NCBI GenBank assembly: GCA_905221195.1
Contig: CAJNCF010000004.1
Span: forward strand, 1 to 64,000
Direction: 5' to 3'
DNA length: 64,000 nucleotides
Source of the DNA: a bacterium
GTDB taxonomy: Bacteria > Bacillota > Bacilli > Lactobacillales > Streptococcaceae
In this document: piece by piece, positions 7,260 through 14,930 of the stretch
Layout: every line of letters begins with the position of its first letter
How positions within the stretch are numbered: position 1 is the stretch's first letter
Made by a program: the position numbers and the translations under genes
The notes under the pieces: model-generated
The model's input: only the letters and a program-made list of their open reading frames with translations
Database searches by the model: none
Told to the model about the DNA's origin: nothing

Positions 7260-9290
7260 ATGTCTCAAAACAAACAAGATAAAGGATTTCGTTTTTCTAT
7301 TCGTAAACGTAGCGTTGGAGTATGTGGTGTTGCCATTGCAACATTTTTGCTAGGTTCTGGCCTTGTACTTCAAACAAATGTGGTAAAAGCAACAGAGCCA
7401 AGCGTTGCTGCAGTTGCTGGTGAAAACATTGCTGCTCATAAGTCTGCAAGTCAGAGTTCAATTGCGTATGGAGGAGAAGCGTCTAGAGCGGTTGATGGAA
7501 ATCGAGATAACGCATGGAGCCACCGTTCCGTTACCCATACAGATTTTCAAGATCATTCTTGGTGGAAAGTAGATTTAGAGAAAGAAGAATCAGTAGGAAC
7601 TGTTCGTATCTACAATCGTGGAGATGGGGATGTAGCAAAGCGTTTATCTAATTTTGATGTTATTTTATTGGATAAAGCTGGAAATGAAGTAACTCGTCAA
7701 CACATCGATAGCTTAAATAATCAGCCAATGATTGATGTTCAATTTTCTGGATTTAATGCGCAATATGTTAAAATTGAACTAAATAATACCAAAACTCCTC
7801 TTAGTTTGGCAGAAGTTGAAGTGTATCGTTCTGTAAAAGAAAAAGCAGTAGAAAGTAAGAAAACAGAAAACAAAGCTAAAACAGATTTTACTGCAGAACT
7901 AAACAAATATTTGTTTGGCTTGAATTATGATAAAACAAATATTTTAACTAGACGGGGTGAGGCGATAGAGAATTACACTAATACAAGCACAAAGCAACAA
8001 GGGAATGAGTTTGTGGTTGTAGAAAAAGTGAAGAAGAGTCTTTCTAATGGTTCTTCTGATGTTGCCATTAATAGCAATGGGGATATTTACCTAGGTGCTT
8101 TGTTTAAAGCAAATCAAGACCTTCTAGAAAATAGACCACAACAAATTAGTTTAGATCGTAGCAAAGGTAGAATAAGTGTTGATTTACCAGGAATGGTAGG
8201 CGGAGATAGCTATGTAGATGCTAATCCAACTGCAAGTGGTATGCAGGAAGGTGTGAATACCTTGTTGAATCGTTGGCATGAAAAATATGCTGCGAAAAAT
8301 CCTGCTCCAGCACGTATGCAGTATGAATCAACTTCTGCTTACAGCATGAATCAATTGAAAGCAAAATTCGGAAGTGATTTTGAAAAAGTCGGTGTTAATT
8401 TGAAAATTGACTTTGAGGCTGTAAACAAGGGTGAAAAACAAGTTGAAGTTGTTGATTTTAAACAAATTTACTATACTGCTAACTTTGATGCTCCAAAAAA
8501 TCCATCAGATGTATTTGCCCCAGGAGTAACGGTTGATCAATTGAAAGCACGTGGAATTGATGACAAAACACCTCCTGTATACGTGTCAAGCGTTTCATAC
8601 GGACGTCAAATGTATGTCAAATTTGAAACAACAAGCAAGAGTACAGAGTTGAAAGCAGCCATCAATGCTGTAATTAAGGGAGTACCTATTAAAGCTGAAT
8701 CTGAATGGGCGCGTGTCTTGAAGAATACAACTGTAACCGTTTCAATCGTAGGTGGAAATGCTGATGGTGCTGCACGTGTTGTGACAGGTACAGTAGAAGA
8801 TTTGAAGAAATTGATTCAAGAAGGAGCTACTTTTAGTACACAAAACCCTGCTGTTCCAATTTCTTATAAGACTGCATTCTTGAAAGATAATCAAGTAGCC
8901 ACAATTCAAAGTAACACAGACTACATTGAAACTAAAGTGACTTCATACAAAAATGGCTATCTTAATTTACAACATAAGGGAGCTTATATTGCTCGTTACT
9001 ATGTTTACTGGGATGAAGTAACTTATGATAAGGATGGAATTGAAAGTATTCGCTCACGTCAATGGGAAGATAATGGTAAAAATAGAACAGCTGGCTTCCA
9101 AACTGAACTTCAATTTAAAGGAAATGTACGTAATATACGCGTGAAGATTCAAGAAAAAACAGGTCTTGTTTGGGAACCATGGCGTACAGTTTATAATCGT
9201 ACAGACCTTCCTCTTGTTCAAAAACGTACAATTATTAACTCAGGTACAACACTAAGACCAAAATACGATGAAAAAGTTGAAAATAATTAA
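7260..9290 (+). CDS. lly: Lectinolysin: secreted lectin-containing cholesterol-dependent cytolysin
   Basis: Pore-forming toxin acting on host membranes. Of 676 residues, 1-45 are a YSIRK-like signal peptide (FSIRKRSVGVCG then a hydrophobic stretch). Residues about 52-192 form an F5/8-type-C / F-type fucose lectin with His93, Arg120 and Arg128 in the H-x26-R-x-D pattern, plus Tyr70. Residues about 205-670 are the cytolysin. The undecapeptide is EKTGLVWEPWR (632-642), with Lys for the usual Cys and Pro for Trp, as in CD59-dependent cytolysins. The CD59 signature Y-x-Y-x14-R-S is exact (Tyr581, Tyr583, Arg598-Ser599). The cholesterol-recognition pair Thr664-Leu665 is present. No LPXTG follows, so release is expected. 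It is inserted between parC and ilvE and has its own promoter. The architecture matches S. mitis lectinolysin/Sm-hPAF. A good Shine-Dalgarno (AGGAG) precedes the ATG. Confidence 0.95.
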   Translation: MSQNKQDKGFRFSIRKRSVGVCGVAIATFLLGSGLVLQTNVVKATEPSVAAVAGENIAAHKSASQSSIAYGGEASRAVDGNRDNAWSHRSVTHTDFQDHSWWKVDLEKEESVGTVRIYNRGDGDVAKRLSNFDVILLDKAGNEVTRQHIDSLNNQPMIDVQFSGFNAQYVKIELNNTKTPLSLAEVEVYRSVKEKAVESKKTENKAKTDFTAELNKYLFGLNYDKTNILTRRGEAIENYTNTSTKQQGNEFVVVEKVKKSLSNGSSDVAINSNGDIYLGALFKANQDLLENRPQQISLDRSKGRISVDLPGMVGGDSYVDANPTASGMQEGVNTLLNRWHEKYAAKNPAPARMQYESTSAYSMNQLKAKFGSDFEKVGVNLKIDFEAVNKGEKQVEVVDFKQIYYTANFDAPKNPSDVFAPGVTVDQLKARGIDDKTPPVYVSSVSYGRQMYVKFETTSKSTELKAAINAVIKGVPIKAESEWARVLKNTTVTVSIVGGNADGAARVVTGTVEDLKKLIQEGATFSTQNPAVPISYKTAFLKDNQVATIQSNTDYIETKVTSYKNGYLNLQHKGAYIARYYVYWDEVTYDKDGIESIRSRQWEDNGKNRTAGFQTELQFKGNVRNIRVKIQEKTGLVWEPWRTVYNRTDLPLVQKRTIINSGTTLRPKYDEKVENN

Positions 9291-9306
9291 TTTTTCACTT
9301 GTAAGA

Positions 9307-9336
9307 AGAATCAGTTCTAAGAGCTGGTTCTTTTTA
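9307..9336 (+). terminator. Terminator after the toxin gene
   Basis: AGAATCAGT pairs (with wobbles) with GCTGGTTCT and is followed by TTTTT. Confidence 0.75.
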
Positions 9337-9343
9337 TTGAAGA

Positions 9344-9358
9344 AATTTTCTGAAAATT
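9344..9358 (+). promoter_or_regulatory. CodY box upstream of ilvE
   Basis: AATTTTCTGAAAATT is a 15/15 match to the CodY consensus AATTTTCWGAAAATT. It ends 11 bp before the ilvE -35, a position suited to repression by CodY when branched-chain amino acids are plentiful. Confidence 0.85.
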
Positions 9359-9369
9359 ACAAAATATGC

Positions 9370-9397
9370 TTGCTATTTTAGAAAAATAGTGTAGAAT
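9370..9397 (+). promoter_or_regulatory. ilvE promoter
   Basis: -35 TTGCTA (9370-9375), 16-bp spacer, -10 TAGAAT (9392-9397), just downstream of the CodY box. Confidence 0.65.
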
Positions 9398-9431
9398 AAA
9401 AGAAATAAGTTTTTAGAATAAGGAGTGGAAT

Positions 9432-10454
9432 ATGACAGTAACGATTGATTGGGAAAACCTTGGTTTCTCCTATATGAAATTACCTTATCGCTATATTGCT
9501 CATTTTAAAAATGGACAATGGAATCAAGGAGAGCTTACAGAGGATGCAACTTTACATATTTCAGAGTCTTCTCCAAGTCTTCACTATGGTCAACAAGCAT
9601 TTGAAGGTTTGAAAGCTTATCGTACTAAAGATGGTAGTGTTCAACTTTTCCGTCCTGACGAAAATGCTAAACGTTTGCAACGCACTTGTGATCGTCTCTT
9701 GATGCCACAAGTTCCGACAGACATGTTTGTAGAAGCTTGTAAGGAAGTTGTTCGCGCGAATGAAGAATACATACCACCATATGGAACAGGTGGAACCCTT
9801 TATCTTCGTCCACTTTTGATTGGAGTTGGAGATATTATCGGGGTAAAACCAGCAGAGGAGTACATTTTTACCATCTTTGCTATGCCAGTTGGGAATTACT
9901 TTAAGGGTGGTTTGGTTCCAACCAACTTCTTGATTCAGGATGAATACGATCGTGCAGCGCCAAATGGTACGGGTGCGGCTAAGGTTGGTGGGAACTATGC
10001 TGCCAGTCTCTTGCCAGGGAAATTGGCTAAATCACGCCATTTCTCAGATGTTATCTACCTAGACCCTTCAACTCATACAAAGATTGAAGAAGTCGGTTCA
10101 GCTAACTTCTTTGGAATTACAGCTGACAATGAATTTGTAACACCATTGAGTCCATCTATCTTGCCATCTATTACTAAGTATTCTTTGCTTTATTTGGCAG
10201 AACATCGCTTGGGCTTGACTCCTATTGAGGGTGATGTCCCAATTGATAATCTGAATCGTTTTGTAGAGGCAGGTGCCTGTGGTACAGCAGCAGTGATTTC
10301 GCCAATTGGGGGGATTCAACACGGTGATGATTTCCATGTATTCTATAGTGAGACAGAAGTTGGGCCTGTGACTCGTAAACTCTATGATGAATTGACAGGT
10401 ATTCAGTTTGGTGATATTGAAGCGCCAGAAGGTTGGATTGTAAAAGTAGATTAA
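9432..10454 (+). CDS. ilvE: Branched-chain amino acid aminotransferase
   Basis: PLP enzyme interconverting leucine, isoleucine and valine with their 2-oxo acids, using glutamate/2-oxoglutarate. At 340 residues it has the class IV (IlvE, group II) length. Visible are SLHYGQQAFEGLKAYR near the N-terminus, the PLP-lysine region NGTGAAKVGGNYAASL, and EVGSANFF. A clear Shine-Dalgarno (AAGGAG) lies 6 nt before the ATG. The perfect CodY box upstream fits repression in rich medium. The peptide-binding lipoprotein gene starts 21 bp downstream with no terminator between, so the two probably share this control. Confidence 0.97.
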   Translation: MTVTIDWENLGFSYMKLPYRYIAHFKNGQWNQGELTEDATLHISESSPSLHYGQQAFEGLKAYRTKDGSVQLFRPDENAKRLQRTCDRLLMPQVPTDMFVEACKEVVRANEEYIPPYGTGGTLYLRPLLIGVGDIIGVKPAEEYIFTIFAMPVGNYFKGGLVPTNFLIQDEYDRAAPNGTGAAKVGGNYAASLLPGKLAKSRHFSDVIYLDPSTHTKIEEVGSANFFGITADNEFVTPLSPSILPSITKYSLLYLAEHRLGLTPIEGDVPIDNLNRFVEAGACGTAAVISPIGGIQHGDDFHVFYSETEVGPVTRKLYDELTGIQFGDIEAPEGWIVKVD

Positions 10455-10475
10455 AATAAACAAAAGGAGATTTTT

Positions 10476-12443
10476 ATGAAATCGAAAAAGTGGCTCTTAA
10501 CAGCAGGAGTGGTCCTGAGCACAACAGCTTTTTTAGTAGCTTGTGGAAAAGCTGATAAAGAAGCAGATGCACCGACAACATTTTCATATGTCTATGCAGT
10601 AGATCCAGCATCTTTGGACTACAGTATAGCGACTCGTACATCGACGACAGACGTTATTGGAAATGTTATTGATGGTTTGATGGAAAACGACCAATACGGA
10701 AATGTTATTCCTTCCTTGGCTGAAGATTGGTCTGTATCAAAAGATGGTTTGACTTATACTTATAAACTTCGTAAGGGAGTGAAATGGTACACTTCTGAGG
10801 GTGAAGAATATGCAGAAGTAACAGCCCATGACTTTGTGACAGGACTAAAACACGTGGCTGATGGCAAGTCAGACGGTGTCTCTCTTATCCAGAATTCAAT
10901 CAAGGGATTAGATGCCTACATGACTGGTGAAACCAATGATTTCTCTACAGTTGGTGTCAAGGCTTTGGATGATTACACAGTCGAATATACCCTAAACAAA
11001 CCAGAAAGTTTTTGGAATTCTAAAGTTACAACAGCAACGATGTTACCTGTAAATGAAGAGTTTCTGAAGGCATCAGGTAAAGATTATGGAGCAGTGACTC
11101 CAGCGGGAATTCTCTATAATGGTCCTTATTTCTTGAAGACCTTGACTTCTAAATCGTTAATCGAATATGAAAAAAATCCAAATTACTGGGATAAAGAAAA
11201 TGTAAAAATCGAGAAGATCAAATTGACCTACTATGATGGTTCTGATCAGGAATCCTTGATTCGAAGCTTCTCTTCTGGTTCCTATACAACAGCCCGTCTC
11301 TTCCCAAGTAGCTCAAACTTTGCTTCAACTTTAGAGCAATACGGAGATAAAATCACTTATAGCCCACAGGACTCAAGTAGCTATTACTTCACCTTTAACG
11401 TAAATCGTCAGTCATACAATAAAACTGCGAAAACAAGTGAAGAACAAAAAACTTCTACAAAAGAAGCTATGCTGAATAAGGACTTCCGTCAGGCTATCAA
11501 CTTTGCCTTCAACCGCCATTCTTATGCTGCCCAGCTAAATGGTGAAGACGGTGCGGATAAGATTATTCGTAACAGCCTCGTTCCTGACAACTTTGTGCAA
11601 GCAGGTGGTAAGAACTTTGGTCAAATCGCTCAAGCAGAGTTGGTGAACTACGGTGACCAATGGAAAGGTGTTGAGCTAGTTGACGGTAAGGACTCTATCT
11701 ACAACCCTGACAAGGCTAAAGCAGCATTTGAAAAAGCTAAGAAAGACTTAGAGTCTAAAGGGGTAACTTTCCCAATTCACTTGGATGTTCCAGTTGAACA
11801 AACAGATACCATCGCTGTTCAACAAAGTAACTCTTTCAAACAGTCTATCGAATCAACTCTTGGTGCTGAAAATGTTGTCATCGATGTTCTTCAAATGACA
11901 GATAATGAAAAGGAAACAATCACTTCACAAGCGCGTGTTCCTTCTCAAAAAGACTATGATTTGAACAGTACAGGATGGGCACCAAGCTACCAAGACCCAG
12001 CATCTTATTTAACTATCATGGATCCTAAATCAGGTTCTGCTATGAAACACCTTGGTATCACTAAAGGAAAAGATAAGGATGTTGTAGCTAAACTTGGTTT
12101 GGACCAATATAAGAAATTATTAGATGATGCGGATTCAGAAACTACGAATCTTGAAGAACGCTATGAAAAATATGCCAAGGCTCAAGCTTGGTTAACAGAT
12201 AGTTCATTATTGATGCCAACAGCCTCATCTGGTGGTTCTCCAGTTGTAAGTAATGTTGTGCCATTCTCAAAACCATACTCACAAGTTGGTATTAAGGGTG
12301 ACCCATATATCTTTAAAGGTATGAAATTGCAAAAAGATATCGTTACAACAAAAGAATATGAAGAAGCACTGAAAAAATGGCAAAAAGAAAAATTGGAATC
12401 AAATGGTAAGTACCAAAAAGAACTAGAAAAACACATTAAATAA
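10476..12443 (+). CDS. Oligopeptide-binding lipoprotein of the AmiA/AliA/AliB family
   Basis: Extracellular peptide-binding component of an oligopeptide ABC importer. The 655-residue protein starts with a lipoprotein signal; the lipobox LVAC gives Cys23 as the acylated residue. The body is a family 5 substrate-binding protein (SBP_bac_5), with TFSYVYAVDPASLDYS near the start of the mature chain. The length matches AliA/AliB (about 650). No permease or ATPase genes are adjacent, so like pneumococcal AliA/AliB it probably works with AmiCDEF encoded elsewhere. Being directly behind ilvE without a terminator suggests co-regulation by CodY, coupling peptide uptake to amino-acid metabolism. Which Ali paralogue it is cannot be decided here; the gene appears full length. 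Confidence 0.9.
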   Translation: MKSKKWLLTAGVVLSTTAFLVACGKADKEADAPTTFSYVYAVDPASLDYSIATRTSTTDVIGNVIDGLMENDQYGNVIPSLAEDWSVSKDGLTYTYKLRKGVKWYTSEGEEYAEVTAHDFVTGLKHVADGKSDGVSLIQNSIKGLDAYMTGETNDFSTVGVKALDDYTVEYTLNKPESFWNSKVTTATMLPVNEEFLKASGKDYGAVTPAGILYNGPYFLKTLTSKSLIEYEKNPNYWDKENVKIEKIKLTYYDGSDQESLIRSFSSGSYTTARLFPSSSNFASTLEQYGDKITYSPQDSSSYYFTFNVNRQSYNKTAKTSEEQKTSTKEAMLNKDFRQAINFAFNRHSYAAQLNGEDGADKIIRNSLVPDNFVQAGGKNFGQIAQAELVNYGDQWKGVELVDGKDSIYNPDKAKAAFEKAKKDLESKGVTFPIHLDVPVEQTDTIAVQQSNSFKQSIESTLGAENVVIDVLQMTDNEKETITSQARVPSQKDYDLNSTGWAPSYQDPASYLTIMDPKSGSAMKHLGITKGKDKDVVAKLGLDQYKKLLDDADSETTNLEERYEKYAKAQAWLTDSSLLMPTASSGGSPVVSNVVPFSKPYSQVGIKGDPYIFKGMKLQKDIVTTKEYEEALKKWQKEKLESNGKYQKELEKHIK

Positions 12444-12448
12444 AGCAG

Positions 12449-12488
12449 AAAACTCTATATCAGACACGGAATGATATAGAGTTTTTTC
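12449..12488 (+). terminator. Terminator after the peptide-binding lipoprotein gene
   Basis: Perfect 14-bp stem AAAACTCTATATCA / TGATATAGAGTTTT followed by TT. Confidence 0.9.
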
Positions 12489-12541
12489 TTGCTAGTTTTA
12501 GGATTTTCTTGTAAAATAGAAAAAGTGAAGAGAGGTATGAA

Positions 12542-12772
12542 ATGAGCAAGAAAGATAAAAAAATTGAAATTCAAGTAGCAGATGCCAAAGTTAATGTTGG
12601 TAAAGACAGTTTTGAAGGTTATACATTGACTATCGGAAAAAAAGTTATCGGAGAAATTGCCGAATTAGACGGACAATTTGCCATCATAAAGAATGGGAAT
12701 GTCGATAGTTTTTATAAAAAATTGGAAAAAGCTGTGGAAATTTTGATTGAAAATTATAATTTAGCAAAATAA
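12542..12772 (+). CDS. DUF2969 family small protein
   Basis: A 76-residue lysine-rich, probably cytoplasmic protein with no signal peptide or membrane segment. I recognise the DUF2969 family of streptococci and lactobacilli, whose function is unknown. It has a Shine-Dalgarno (GAGAGG) before the ATG and probably its own promoter after the upstream terminator. It sits between the ilvE operon and the tRNA pair. A conserved central TLTIGKKVIGEIAELDGQF region suggests a small beta-rich domain. Confidence 0.8.
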   Translation: MSKKDKKIEIQVADAKVNVGKDSFEGYTLTIGKKVIGEIAELDGQFAIIKNGNVDSFYKKLEKAVEILIENYNLAK

Positions 12773-12795
12773 GTCTTGTTTTTTTGAAATTTTCA

Positions 12796-12804
12796 TGATA
12801 TAAT
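12796..12804 (+). promoter_or_regulatory. Extended -10 of the tRNA-Tyr/tRNA-Gln operon
   Basis: TGATATAAT (TGn plus perfect TATAAT) lies 17 bp before the first tRNA base, placing the start about ten bases upstream of the mature 5' end. Confidence 0.7.
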
Positions 12805-12821
12805 AATCCATGTTGATTGTA

Positions 12822-12902
12822 GGAGAGATAGCGAAGAGGCTAAACGCGGCGGACTGTAAATCCGCTCCTTCGGGTTCGGGGGTTCGAATCCCTCTCTCTC
12901 CA
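12822..12902 (+). tRNA. tRNA-Tyr (GTA)
   Basis: 81-nt class II tRNA with a long variable arm. Acceptor stem GGAGAGA/TCTCTCC with discriminator A; anticodon loop CTGTAAA reads GTA; T-arm GGGTTCGAATCCC. CCA is only partly encoded. Confidence 0.97.
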
Positions 12903-12911
12903 TTTCATCAA

Positions 12912-12983
12912 TGGGGTATAGCCAAGCGGTAAGGCAAGGGACTTTGACTCCCTCATGCGTTGGTTCGAATCCAGCTACCCCAG
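12912..12983 (+). tRNA. tRNA-Gln (TTG)
   Basis: 72-nt tRNA; acceptor TGGGGTA/TACCCCA with discriminator G; anticodon loop CTTTGAC gives TTG; T-loop TTCGAAT. It lies 9 bp after tRNA-Tyr and is evidently co-transcribed. Confidence 0.97.
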
Positions 12984-13144
12984 TTCTTAGGTAATGATCA
13001 AGATAAAAAGCAAAATATCTTAGGGTATTTTATTTTTATAATTGAAAGACGTGAACGATATGAACATGTCCTTGCGGGTGCTTAGGAAAAAAATTATAAG
13101 TATGTCAAGTTTAAGAAAAACTTGATTGTTGGAGGATTTTTTAG

Positions 13145-14347
13145 ATGAACGAATTTGAAGATTTGCTAAATAGCGTTAGCCAAGTTGAGACTGGTGATGT
13201 TGTTAGTGCTGAAGTATTGACAGTTGATGCGACTCAAGCTAACGTTGCAATCTCTGGAACTGGTGTTGAAGGTGTCTTGACTCTTCGCGAATTGACAAAC
13301 GATCGCGATGCAGATATCAATGACTTTGTTAAAGTAGGAGAAGTATTGGATGTTCTTGTACTTCGTCAAGTAGTTGGTAAAGATACTGATACAGTTACAT
13401 ACCTTGTATCTAAAAAACGCCTTGAAGCTCGCAAAGCATGGGACAAACTTGTTGGTCGCGAAGAAGAAGTTGTTACTGTTAAAGGAACTCGTGCCGTTAA
13501 AGGTGGACTTTCAGTAGAATTTGAAGGTGTTCGTGGATTTATCCCAGCTTCAATGTTGGATACTCGTTTCGTACGTAACACTGAGCGTTTTGTAGGTCAA
13601 GAATTTGATGCTAAAATCAAAGAAGTTGACGCTAAAGAAAACCGCTTCATCCTTTCACGTCGTGAAGTTGTTGAAGCAGCTACAGTAGCAGCTCGCGCTG
13701 AAGTATTCGGTAAATTGGCTGTTGGTGATGTAGTAACTGGTAAAGTTGCACGTATCACAAGCTTCGGTGCTTTCATCGACCTTGGTGGTGTTGACGGATT
13801 GGTTCACTTGACTGAATTGTCACATGAACGTAATGTATCACCAAAATCAGTTGTAACTGTTGGTGAAGAAATTGAAGTGAAAATCCTTGATCTTAACGAA
13901 GAAGAAGGACGTGTATCACTTTCACTTAAAGCAACAACACCTGGACCATGGGATGGCGTTGAGCAAAAATTGGCTAAAGGTGATGTAGTAGAAGGAACAG
14001 TTAAACGTTTGACTGATTTCGGTGCATTTGTTGAAGTATTACCAGGTATCGATGGACTTGTTCACGTATCACAAATTTCACACAAACGTATTGAAAATCC
14101 AAAAGAAGCTCTTAAAGTTGGTCAAGAAGTTCAAGTTAAAGTTCTTGAAGTTAATGCAGATGCAGAGCGCGTATCACTTTCTATCAAAGCTCTTGAAGAG
14201 CGTCCAGCTCAAGAAGAAGGACAAAAAGAAGAAAAACGTGCTCCTCGTCCACGTCGTCCAAAACGTCAAGAAAAACGTGATTTCGAACTTCCAGAAACAC
14301 AAACAGGATTCTCAATGGCTGACTTGTTCGGTGATATCGAACTTTAA
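13145..14347 (+). CDS. rpsA: 30S ribosomal protein S1 (four-domain form)
   Basis: mRNA-binding S1-domain protein that helps recruit mRNA to the 30S subunit. The 400 residues contain four S1 repeats, the Firmicutes form, fewer than the six in Escherichia coli. The last two are clearest: KVARITSFGAFIDLGGVDGL (near 200-220) and KRLTDFGAFVEVLPGIDGL (near 285-303). An acidic/basic low-complexity linker (EEGQKEEKRAPRPRRPKRQ) precedes the C-terminus. Shine-Dalgarno GGAGG precedes the ATG. Codon use is strongly biased toward preferred codons, as for highly expressed genes. Confidence 0.96.
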   Translation: MNEFEDLLNSVSQVETGDVVSAEVLTVDATQANVAISGTGVEGVLTLRELTNDRDADINDFVKVGEVLDVLVLRQVVGKDTDTVTYLVSKKRLEARKAWDKLVGREEEVVTVKGTRAVKGGLSVEFEGVRGFIPASMLDTRFVRNTERFVGQEFDAKIKEVDAKENRFILSRREVVEAATVAARAEVFGKLAVGDVVTGKVARITSFGAFIDLGGVDGLVHLTELSHERNVSPKSVVTVGEEIEVKILDLNEEEGRVSLSLKATTPGPWDGVEQKLAKGDVVEGTVKRLTDFGAFVEVLPGIDGLVHVSQISHKRIENPKEALKVGQEVQVKVLEVNADAERVSLSIKALEERPAQEEGQKEEKRAPRPRRPKRQEKRDFELPETQTGFSMADLFGDIEL

Positions 14348-14364
14348 TCAAATTGAAAATTCAC

Positions 14365-14400
14365 AAAATCCTTTGTTTTCCAAACAAGGGATTTTTCTTT
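14365..14400 (+). terminator. Terminator after rpsA
   Basis: AAATCCTTTGTTT / AAACAAGGGATTT stem (one G-T pair) with loop TCC, followed by TTCTTT. Confidence 0.85.
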
Positions 14401-14417
14401 TGTCTGCAAGCCTTTTT

Positions 14418-14426
14418 TGATATAAT
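14418..14426 (+). promoter_or_regulatory. Extended -10, probably driving a leaderless mRNA
   Basis: TGATATAAT ends 6 nt before the ATG at 14433. Transcription would start at or next to the start codon, and no Shine-Dalgarno is visible. Confidence 0.7.
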
Positions 14427-14432
14427 AGTTCT

Positions 14433-14930
14433 ATGTTAGAATCAGAAAAACAATCACGTTATCAAATGTTAAATAAAGAGCTCTCTTTTTTATTGGAAGG
14501 CGAAACCAATGTTTTGGCTAATCTTTCCAACGCCAGCGCTCTTCTAAAATCACGCTTTCCTAATACTGTATTTGCAGGCTTTTATCTGTTCGATGGAAAG
14601 GAATTGGTTTTGGGTCCCTTCCAAGGAGGTGTTTCCTGTATCCGTATTGCACTGGGAAAAGGTGTTTGTGGGGAGGCAGCTCATTTTCAGGAAACTGTTC
14701 TGGTTGGTGATGTAACAACTTATCCCAACTATATTTCTTGTGATAGTCGGGCTAAAAGTGAAATTGTTGTGCCGATGACAAAGAATGGTCAATTACTTGG
14801 AGTTCTGGATCTGGATTCTTCAGAGATTGATGATTATGATGCTATGGATAGAGATTATTTGGAACAATTTGTCGCTATTTTGCTTGAAAAGACAGAATGG
14901 GACTTTACAATGTTTGGGGAGAAAGGCTAA
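14433..14930 (+). CDS. Free methionine-(R)-sulfoxide reductase (GAF-domain fRMsr)
   Basis: Cytoplasmic antioxidant enzyme predicted to reduce free L-methionine-(R)-sulfoxide. The 165-residue protein is a single GAF domain. It keeps the three fRMsr cysteines at Cys69, Cys79 and Cys103, with the same 10- and 24-residue spacing as Escherichia coli YebR/MsrC (Cys84, 94, 118). The motif GKGVCGEAA and the segment around SCDSRAKSE are characteristic. The stop codon overlaps the dnaX start (TAATG), so the two are translationally coupled. The start has no Shine-Dalgarno but an extended -10 immediately upstream, suggesting leaderless translation. Confidence 0.92.
   Translation: MLESEKQSRYQMLNKELSFLLEGETNVLANLSNASALLKSRFPNTVFAGFYLFDGKELVLGPFQGGVSCIRIALGKGVCGEAAHFQETVLVGDVTTYPNYISCDSRAKSEIVVPMTKNGQLLGVLDLDSSEIDDYDAMDRDYLEQFVAILLEKTEWDFTMFGEKG

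Noticed and set aside
7260..9290. LPXTG-anchored surface protein, because of the YSIRK-like signal
   Set aside because: No LPXTG motif or C-terminal hydrophobic tail; the protein ends right after the cytolysin domain.
12822..12983. tRNA-Tyr/Gln as integration site of a mobile element
   Set aside because: No integrase gene or repeat of the tRNA 3' end in the window.
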